Positions 57,927 through 64,000 of a stretch of 64,000 nucleotides of DNA are shown here, piece after piece. Under the pieces are notes generated by a model, which worked only from the letters and a program-made list of their open reading frames with translations, was not told where the DNA came from and did no database searches. Both the position numbers and the translations under genes were made by a program. How positions within the stretch are numbered: position 1 is the stretch's first letter; the number at the start of each line of letters is the position of its first letter. Source of the DNA: Haemophilus parainfluenzae (GTDB lineage: Bacteria; Pseudomonadota; Gammaproteobacteria; Enterobacterales; Pasteurellaceae); assembly GCF_036288925.1 (NCBI RefSeq), contig NZ_CP127167.1, forward strand, positions 310,001 through 374,000, given 5' to 3'.

Positions 57927-58217
57927 ATGGCCATTCAAACTGAAAAACCAATTGAATGTGTAGGTTGTAATACTTTCGATATGAAATCATTGTTTGATAA
58001 CAGCGATTGTAGTTTACCTATCGAACAGTTTTACGCCACTCGTCAAGATGCAGAAGGTGCATTGGAATATTTCACGTTAAAAGCACGTGATATCGAAAGT
58101 GAACCTTGTCAAATTCAGTCTGAAATTCAACAGGTTGAAGATGGATACTTGCTTAAAGCGGTTTTCACATTCTGCTGCCAAGCGGAATTAGTGATTTTCC
58201 AAATGAAGCTTGTGTAA
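57927..58217 (+). CDS. YfcZ/YiiS family protein (DUF406)
   Basis: A 96-residue DUF406 protein of unknown function: [22 protein letters not shown] and the acidic [17 protein letters not shown] segment are the family core. GGAG precedes ATG 57927. Between trpS and a radical SAM gene. Confidence 0.83.
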   Translation: MAIQTEKPIECVGCNTFDMKSLFDNSDCSLPIEQFYATRQDAEGALEYFTLKARDIESEPCQIQSEIQQVEDGYLLKAVFTFCCQAELVIFQMKLV

Positions 58218-58249
58218 GTGATAACTTACTCTAGAAAACAGCGTTTTTT

Positions 58250-59038
58250 GTGACCGCACTTTCTGATATTTATGTTCCCCTGCATCGTATTATTCCTTTC
58301 TCTAATGTGGAAGGGCAGGGGAATCGTACCAGTATTTTCTTACAAGGTTGTAAGCTAAACTGTCTTTATTGCCATAATCCAGAAACGATTCCTCGTTATT
58401 CGGAAGGAGCTAATCAAGTCAGTTTGCAATATTTGTATGAACAAGTTATGGAGGCTGTGCCTTTTATTCGTGGTGTGACGGTTTCTGGTGGCGAGCCTAC
58501 CATTCATCATAAAAAGCTCATTCCATTGTTTCAAAAACTCCGTAAGGAAGGGCTAACTTGCTATTTAGATAGCAGTGGTTTCTTTGAATTTGAGGCAATT
58601 CGTCCTTTAATTGATGTGACTGATAAATTTCTTTTTGATCTGAAGGGAGAAGGGCTTGGTTTACAAAGTTTATGCTTTGATAGACAAAATCGTCAAGGCA
58701 TTGTCCCTCAAACTATCATCCCCATTCATCAACATATCAAGCAAGAAAATTTAGATCGCAATTTAAAGAACTTAGCACAACTTTTGCCATTAAATAAAGT
58801 GGAAGAAGTGCGGTTAGTTTATGTGGCGAATTTTTTTGATTCAGAACAGTTGGTGGAAAAAGTCGCTTCCTTATTGAAAAATTATCAGGATGTTTTGTTC
58901 AAAATTATTCGAATGCACACAAAAGGTGCACGAGACGCTGAAGGGCTCGCTCCTTATGTCCCAACTGTTGAGCAGACCCAAGAACTTGAAAACTATGCGA
59001 AATCTTGTGGTCTGACCAAAATTGTGACCGTTTTATAA
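58250..59038 (+). CDS. yjjW: YjjW-like glycyl radical enzyme activating protein (radical SAM)
   Basis: A 262-residue radical SAM protein with the 4Fe-4S motif CKLNCLYC (about residues 34-41) and the GGEP motif in VTVSGGEPTIHHK. It is expected to install the glycyl radical on a YjjI-type enzyme, but no such partner is in the window. The initiator appears to be GTG 58250, and its first codons (GTG ACC GCA CTT) coincide with an uptake-signal core. Confidence 0.85.
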   Translation: MTALSDIYVPLHRIIPFSNVEGQGNRTSIFLQGCKLNCLYCHNPETIPRYSEGANQVSLQYLYEQVMEAVPFIRGVTVSGGEPTIHHKKLIPLFQKLRKEGLTCYLDSSGFFEFEAIRPLIDVTDKFLFDLKGEGLGLQSLCFDRQNRQGIVPQTIIPIHQHIKQENLDRNLKNLAQLLPLNKVEEVRLVYVANFFDSEQLVEKVASLLKNYQDVLFKIIRMHTKGARDAEGLAPYVPTVEQTQELENYAKSCGLTKIVTVL

Positions 59039-59143
59039 GCAAACATATCGAAAAGTAGCAAAAATATTCCGACTTTTTACTGAAAAACAAGTAGAATAGG
59101 ACAATTTTATTCACTTACTTATAGAACCAATCTAGAGGGAAAA

Positions 59144-60391
59144 ATGGGCATTTTAAGTAGCATTTTAGGCATTGTCGTATTACTGATCATTGCCGTCTTA
59201 TTTTCAAATAATCGTAAGGCGATTAATTTACGTACTGTATTAGGGGCTTTGGCGATCCAAATCGGATTTGCGGCCCTTATTTTGTATGTGCCGTTTGGTC
59301 GAGATGCATTACAAGCGACGGCAAATGGTGTATCAAATGTTATCTCCTATGGTAATGAAGGGATTAACTTCGTCTTTGGTGGCTTAGCGGATCCTTCAAA
59401 TGCCGGCTTTATCTTTGCAGTGAAAGTGTTACCAATCATCGTCTTTTTCTCTGGTTTAATTTCTGTGCTTTATTACTTAGGCATTATGCAAGTTGTCATC
59501 AAAGTGATTGGTGGTGCATTACAAGCCGCATTAGGTACATCAAAAGCAGAATCTATGTCTGCTGCAGCGAACATCTTCGTAGGTCAAACAGAGGCACCGT
59601 TAGTGGTTCGTCCCTACATTAAAAACATGACCCAATCTGAATTATTCGCCATTATGGCCGGTGGTACAGCTTCTATCGCGGGTTCAGTGATGGCTGGTTA
59701 TGCAGAAATGGGCGTGCCGTTGACTTACTTAATCGCAGCATCTTTCATGGCTGCACCAGCAGGTTTATTATTTGCGAAAATTTTATTCCCACAAACTGAA
59801 CAATTTACCGATAAACAACCTGAAACGGATGATAGCGAAAAACCGACTAACGTGCTTGAAGCAATGGCAGGCGGTGCGAGTGCCGGTATGCAATTAGCGT
59901 TAAACGTAGGTGCGATGTTAATCGCATTCGTTGGTTTAATTGCTTTAATTAACGGCATTCTAGGTGGTGTTGGTGGCTGGTTTGGTTATGGCGACTTAAC
60001 CTTACAATCAATCTTAGGTTGGATATTCAAACCATTAGCATACCTAATTGGGGTATCTTGGGATGAATCCGCAATCGCAGGCCAAATGATTGGGATGAAA
60101 TTAGCGGTAAATGAATTTGTAGGTTACCTAGAATTTGCCAAATACTTACAACCCGATACAACCGTTGTGCTAAGTGAAAAAACCAAAGCAATCATTACAT
60201 TTGCTCTATGTGGTTTTGCTAACTTCAGCTCTATCGCAATCTTAATCGGCGGTATCGGTGGTATGGCGCCAAACCGTCGTGGTGATGTTGCACGCTTAGG
60301 TTTAAAAGCAGTTATTGCAGGTACATTAGCTAACTTAATGAGTGCTACTATCGCTGGTTTATTCATCGAATTAAGCGGCGTAGCATTATAA
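59144..60391 (+). CDS. nupC: Concentrative nucleoside transporter NupC-type
   Basis: A 415-residue CNT-family nucleoside/proton symporter, inner membrane. Conserved features include [45 protein letters not shown] and [21 protein letters not shown]. Followed by deoD, so the pair imports and phosphorolyses purine nucleosides. Confidence 0.95.
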   Translation: MGILSSILGIVVLLIIAVLFSNNRKAINLRTVLGALAIQIGFAALILYVPFGRDALQATANGVSNVISYGNEGINFVFGGLADPSNAGFIFAVKVLPIIVFFSGLISVLYYLGIMQVVIKVIGGALQAALGTSKAESMSAAANIFVGQTEAPLVVRPYIKNMTQSELFAIMAGGTASIAGSVMAGYAEMGVPLTYLIAASFMAAPAGLLFAKILFPQTEQFTDKQPETDDSEKPTNVLEAMAGGASAGMQLALNVGAMLIAFVGLIALINGILGGVGGWFGYGDLTLQSILGWIFKPLAYLIGVSWDESAIAGQMIGMKLAVNEFVGYLEFAKYLQPDTTVVLSEKTKAIITFALCGFANFSSIAILIGGIGGMAPNRRGDVARLGLKAVIAGTLANLMSATIAGLFIELSGVAL

Positions 60392-60426
60392 TTAAAATGT
60401 GGTGAATTTAACCACGCTTTATCTCT

Positions 60427-60453
60427 CAACACCACGAATGATTCGTGGTGTTG
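60427..60453 (+). other. Strong stem-loop between nupC and deoD
   Basis: CAACACCACGAAT/ATTCGTGGTGTTG, a near-perfect 13-bp palindrome without a following T-run. It may be a weak attenuator or an mRNA-stabilising structure that sets the nupC:deoD ratio. Confidence 0.6.
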
Positions 60454-60518
60454 TACTTTAAAACAAGCGAAAACGTTTGCTTGAATGACTTTTTATTTAT
60501 CTACAAGAGGAAAAAACA

Positions 60519-61235
60519 ATGACTCCACATATTAACGCTCCTGAAGGCGAATTTGCTGATGTTGTATTAATGCCTGGCGATCCGCTTCGTGCAAAATACA
60601 TTGCAGAGACATTCTTAGAAGATGCCAAAGAAGTGACCAACGTTCGCAATATGTTGGGTTATACCGGTACTTATAAAGGTCGTCGTATCTCTGTTATGGG
60701 TCACGGTATGGGTATCCCATCTTGCTCAATCTATGCAAAAGAATTAATCACAGAATATGGCGTGAAAAAAATCATCCGTGTTGGTTCTTGTGGTGCCGTA
60801 CGTATGGACGTTAAATTACGTGATGTCGTGATCGGTCTTGGTGCATGTACAGATTCAAAAGTAAACCGCATTCGTTTCAAAGATCATGATTTTGCGGCAA
60901 TCGCTGATTTTGATATGGCACAAGCAGCGGTTCAAGCAGCGAAAGAAAAAAGTAAGCAAGTTCGCGTAGGGAATCTCTTCTCTGCAGACTTATTCTACAC
61001 CCCAGATTTCGAAATGTTTGATGTGATGGAAAAATACGGTATCTTAGGCGTAGAAATGGAAGCAGCGGGTATCTATGGCGTAGCAGCAGAATATGGTGCA
61101 AAAGCACTTTGTATCTGTACCGTTTCAGACCATATTCGTACACACGAACAAACTACAGCAGAAGAACGTCAATTAACCTTCAATGATATGATTGAAATTG
61201 CGTTAGAGTCTGTATTAATTGGTGATAACGCATAA
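60519..61235 (+). CDS. deoD: Purine nucleoside phosphorylase
   Basis: A 238-residue hexameric PNP (DeoD type) cleaving purine (deoxy)nucleosides with phosphate. Markers: [42 protein letters not shown] and [18 protein letters not shown] precedes the ATG. An IS interrupts its downstream terminator. Confidence 0.97.
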   Translation: MTPHINAPEGEFADVVLMPGDPLRAKYIAETFLEDAKEVTNVRNMLGYTGTYKGRRISVMGHGMGIPSCSIYAKELITEYGVKKIIRVGSCGAVRMDVKLRDVVIGLGACTDSKVNRIRFKDHDFAAIADFDMAQAAVQAAKEKSKQVRVGNLFSADLFYTPDFEMFDVMEKYGILGVEMEAAGIYGVAAEYGAKALCICTVSDHIRTHEQTTAEERQLTFNDMIEIALESVLIGDNA

Positions 61236-61329
61236 TCTTTCCGATTAATAGAATAAAAAAGTGCGGTCAAGTTGATCTGCACCCCAAAAGTTGGACTCAA
61301 CAAACCAACAATTGAGGTGCAGATTTTTT

Positions 61330-61683
61330 ATGGGTAAACACTACACAATCGAATTTAAATTACAAATTCTTCAACCTATTTTGAATGGAAAAATGAGTAT
61401 TAGAGAAGCAGCTCGTTTTTACAATATTCCTTCCAACGCCCTAGTCGGGACATGGTTGAAACGGTTTGAAAAAAGTGGCATAAAGGGACTTATTCCCCGT
61501 AAACCATCAGGACGACCGCCTATGAAACCTAAATATGCCAGAATGCCACCGCCACCCAAAACTGAAGAAGACCGTTTACGCCTGAGAATTTTACAGCTTG
61601 AAGCGGAGGTAGCCTACCTAAAGGAGTTGAGAAGGCTCAGACTTCAGGACGAAGCCGAGCAACGGAAATTATCCAAAGGTTAA
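61330..61683 (+). CDS. IS3-family transposase OrfA
   Basis: A 117-residue DNA-binding half of the transposase. A helix-turn-helix (IREAARFYNIPSNALVGTWLKRF) is followed by a basic linker RKPSGRPPMKP and a leucine-zipper-like coiled coil (LRLRILQLEAEVAYLKEL). OrfB overlaps in the -1 frame, so OrfAB is made by ribosomal frameshifting. A strong start context, TTTTTTATGGG, follows the left end. Confidence 0.9.
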   Translation: MGKHYTIEFKLQILQPILNGKMSIREAARFYNIPSNALVGTWLKRFEKSGIKGLIPRKPSGRPPMKPKYARMPPPPKTEEDRLRLRILQLEAEVAYLKELRRLRLQDEAEQRKLSKG

Positions 61684-62489
61684 GAACACGCTATCCGTTA
61701 AAATGGCTTTTAGGCTTTGCACAGTTAGCGCGTAGTACGTTTTTTGCGAAACTTCAGATTAAACCGGATAAGGATGAGGAGCTGAAAAAGGCCATTAAAC
61801 GCATCAAAGCCAATCATCCTGATTATGGCTACCGACGTGTTCATGCCAGCTTGCCAGGCGTGAATCATAAAAAAGTTCAACGTTTAATGCAGACACTTGG
61901 ACTTCAAGTGCGGTCAAGAAAAAGCAAGAAATTTACCACCTATCGAGGCACGATAGGGGTGATAGCACCGAATCATCTTGAACGCGATTTTAGTGCAACG
62001 GCCCCGAAACAAAAATGGGTGACCGATATCACCGAGTTTAAGGCAAAAGATGGGAGTAAAGTCTATTTATCCCCGATTTTAGACTTATTTAACAATGAGA
62101 TAGTCTCCTATAACCTCAGCTATTCCCCAAACTGGGCGCAAGTAGAAGACATGTTAATGCAAGCCGTCAAAGGATTAAATAAAGCTTGTGGTGTCATTTT
62201 ACATTCAGACCAGGGATGGCAATATCAAATGGTAGCTTATCGTCGAATTTTAGCTGAACATGGCATCATTCAAAGTATGTCGAGAAAAGGGAATTGCTTA
62301 GATAACGCCGCAATGGAAAGTTTCTTTGGACGATTAAAAACAGAATGTTTTTATGGTCGGGAATTTAAAACAAAAGAAGAGATAGTTGATGCCGTCAGGG
62401 ATTATTTGGATTACTATAATCATCGACGGATTCAACTAAAATTAAAAGGACTGAGTCCGGTACAATATCGAAAACAATCCTTTAAATAA
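61602..62489 (+). CDS. IS3-family transposase OrfB (DDE, via -1 frameshift)
   Basis: Catalytic half, frame open from 61602. The rve/DDE core is intact: first Asp in WVTDITEFKAKDG, second in ILHSDQGWQYQ, Glu in NAAMESFFGRLKTECF, and the terminal YYNHRRIQLKLKGLSPVQYRK. No good start codon exists early, as expected for an OrfAB frameshift product; the shift site within 61602-61683 was not pinpointed. The element looks functional. Confidence 0.88.
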   Translation, partial: SGGSLPKGVEKAQTSGRSRATEIIQRLRTRYPLKWLLGFAQLARSTFFAKLQIKPDKDEELKKAIKRIKANHPDYGYRRVHASLPGVNHKKVQRLMQTLGLQVRSRKSKKFTTYRGTIGVIAPNHLERDFSATAPKQKWVTDITEFKAKDGSKVYLSPILDLFNNEIVSYNLSYSPNWAQVEDMLMQAVKGLNKACGVILHSDQGWQYQMVAYRRILAEHGIIQSMSRKGNCLDNAAMESFFGRLKTECFYGREFKTKEEIVDAVRDYLDYYNHRRIQLKLKGLSPVQYRKQSFK

Positions 62490-62551
62490 CAGTCTAACTT
62501 TTTGGGGTCAGATCAAGTTTGATCTGACCGCTCTTTTGTTTTCTATACTTG

Positions 62552-63028
62552 CTATTTTTCATACCAAATTTGGTTTACATAGAGCACGACTTTGCCAGAG
62601 GGTGTCTCAACATGGATTTCATCATCAACGCCTTTCCCGATTAAAGCGCGTGCGACGGGAGAATCAATAGAGATCCAGTTTTTAGCGGGATCGAATTCAT
62701 CGCAGCCGACAAGTCGGTATTGCTTCACTTCTCCCTCTTCATCTTCTAATTCAACCCATGCACCGAAAAAAACTTTGCCTTCTTGCTTCGGATGGTAATC
62801 TACGATTTGTAGCACTTCTAAGCGTTTGGAAAGAAAACGTACACGGCGATCAATTTCACGTAAACGACGTTTTCCGTAAATATATTCCGCGTTTTCACTG
62901 CGGTCACCAAGTGCGGCGGCATCTGAAACAGCTTGGGTGACTTTCGGGCGTTCTTCTTTCCACAAAAACTTAAGTTCTTGGTCAAGCGCAAGCCAGCCTT
63001 GACGGGTAATGTAATTTGATTTTGCCAT
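62552..63028 (-). CDS. greB: Transcription elongation factor GreB
   Basis: A 158-residue RNA polymerase cleavage factor that rescues backtracked complexes. N-terminal coiled coil with the acidic tip (VSDAAALGDRSENAEYIYGKRRLREIDRR) enters the secondary channel; the C-terminal FKBP-like domain follows. Divergent from tex with a gap of about 100 bp, the usual Haemophilus arrangement. Confidence 0.96.
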   Translation of the reverse strand: MAKSNYITRQGWLALDQELKFLWKEERPKVTQAVSDAAALGDRSENAEYIYGKRRLREIDRRVRFLSKRLEVLQIVDYHPKQEGKVFFGAWVELEDEEGEVKQYRLVGCDEFDPAKNWISIDSPVARALIGKGVDDEIHVETPSGKVVLYVNQIWYEK

Positions 63029-63127
63029 AATGAAAATAAAAGAAATTTTTTGAATTATATTTGAGCCTGTTGTCTAAAACCAGTATTCTATTCTCGTTTT
63101 TATCAAATCCTTTCATAACAAAGAAGT

Positions 63128-64000
63128 ATGACAATGTTAAATCAACAAATTAGCCAAATTATTGCGGCAGAATTAACCGTTCAACCCCAACAAATCCTCG
63201 CCGCCATTCAATTATTAGATGATGGCAACACCATTCCATTTATCGCCCGTTATCGTAAAGAAGCCACGGGTGGCTTGGATGACACCCAACTTCGTCATTT
63301 TGAAACCCGTTTAATTTATTTACGTGAATTAGAAGATCGTCGTCAAACCATTTTGAAATCTATTGAAGAGCAAGGGAAATTGACTGATGAATTGCGTGAC
63401 AAAATCCATGCGACACAAAGCAAAACCGAATTAGAAGATTTATATTTGCCGTACAAACCAAAACGTCGTACGAAAGGGCAAATTGCGATTGAAGCGGGTC
63501 TTGAACCATTGGCTGATTTACTTTGGAACGAGCCAAAAAATGATCCTGAAACGGCTGCAGCTGAATTTGTGAATGCAGATAAAGGTGTAACAGACACCAA
63601 AGTCGCCCTTGATGGCGCACGCTATATTTTAATGGAGCGTTTTGCTGAGGATGCGGGTTTATTAGCGAAAGTCCGTGATTATTTAGCAAAAAATGCGGTT
63701 ATTGTATCTAAAGTGATTGAAGGCAAAGAAACGGAAGGCGCAAAATTCCAAGATTATTTCGATCACCAAGAATTATTGAAAAATGTGCCTTCTCACCGTG
63801 CATTAGCGATGTTCCGTGGACGTAATGAGGGCATTTTACAATTAAGCTTAAATGCTGATCCAGATGCAGAAGAGGGTAGTCGTCAAAGTTATTGTGAAGA
63901 AATTATTCGTGATTATTTAGATGTGCGTTTCGCTGCTCAGCCAGCGGATAAATGGCGTGAACAAGTGATTGCGTGGACATGGAAAATCAAAGTGTCGTTG
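63128..64000 (+). CDS. tex: Tex-family RNA-binding protein, 3' end outside window
   Basis: First 291 codons of the Tex/YhgF transcription accessory factor (normally about 770 residues). The N-terminal region is diagnostic: [64 protein letters not shown]. The start may be ATG 63128 or ATG 63134, which are in the same frame. The YqgF and S1 domains lie beyond the window. Confidence 0.95.
   Translation, partial: MTMLNQQISQIIAAELTVQPQQILAAIQLLDDGNTIPFIARYRKEATGGLDDTQLRHFETRLIYLRELEDRRQTILKSIEEQGKLTDELRDKIHATQSKTELEDLYLPYKPKRRTKGQIAIEAGLEPLADLLWNEPKNDPETAAAEFVNADKGVTDTKVALDGARYILMERFAEDAGLLAKVRDYLAKNAVIVSKVIEGKETEGAKFQDYFDHQELLKNVPSHRALAMFRGRNEGILQLSLNADPDAEEGSRQSYCEEIIRDYLDVRFAAQPADKWREQVIAWTWKIKVSL

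Larger units (their letters stand above)
61273..62515 (+). mobile_element. Complete IS3-family (IS150 group) insertion sequence
   Basis: 1243 bp, bounded by imperfect inverted repeats TGATCTGCACCCCAAAAGT and (reverse) TGATCTGACCCCAAAAAGT. Flanked by a 3-bp target duplication AGT (61270-61272 and 62516-62518). It encodes orfA and orfB in -1 register. Joining the flanks restores GCGGTCA...TGACCGC, a terminator hairpin built on an uptake signal, so it inserted in the hairpin loop. Confidence 0.92.

Overview
The window comes from a Haemophilus-like member of the Pasteurellaceae. The 9-mer uptake signal AAGTGCGGT (or its complement ACCGCACTT) recurs throughout, often as inverted pairs forming terminators. 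Gene order and product lengths of the chromosomal part (uvrA/ssb, emrAB, nhaA, rlmB-rnr, rpsT, murJ-ribF-ileS, hflD-purB, trpS, nupC-deoD, greB/tex) are those of the Haemophilus group. A human commensal such as H. parainfluenzae is a reasonable guess but is not proven. A Neisseria-type uptake sequence at 28440-28461 fits a naturally competent oral or throat organism.

Bases 1 to about 24848 are the late half of a Mu-like (FluMu-type) prophage, all co-oriented on the + strand: spanins, a DksA/TraR-like zinc finger, small DNA-packaging genes, terminase, portal, MuF head protein with a toxin-like C-terminus, gpG, protease/scaffold, capsid, head-completion genes, sheath, tube, the tail chaperone pair with a -2 frameshift site, tape measure, baseplate, a tail fibre with YadA-like repeats, a fibre-assembly protein, a papain-like protein, then com and an adenine methyltransferase at the right end. 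The early genes and left end lie outside the window. The most interesting prophage features are a hairpin that encloses the methyltransferase ribosome-binding site and start codon just after com, a compact structured RNA just before com, TTTAAA boxes repeated every 11 bp in five intergenic gaps, and a tRNA-like element antisense to the late operon beside the MuF gene.

24934-33000 is an accessory patchwork. It holds a secreted rhodanese, an IS3 remnant, a carboxymuconolactone decarboxylase-cupin gene broken by one amber codon, an aldo/keto reductase-LysR pair with higher G+C that ends in a neisserial uptake-sequence terminator, a FocA/NirC-type transporter, an unknown secreted protein, gene debris, and a copper operon (DUF411 protein plus Tat-exported multicopper oxidase) behind a MerR-type promoter with a 19-bp spacer.

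33080-64000 is mostly core chromosome. Three interruptions stand out: a 1.4-kb accessory insert between ribF and ileS in which a DUF4160 gene seems split around a ClbS/DfsB-like gene; a 289-bp internally deleted IS derivative after ileS; and a complete 1243-bp IS3-family element between deoD and greB, with an AGT target duplication inside an uptake-signal terminator. The window ends inside tex.
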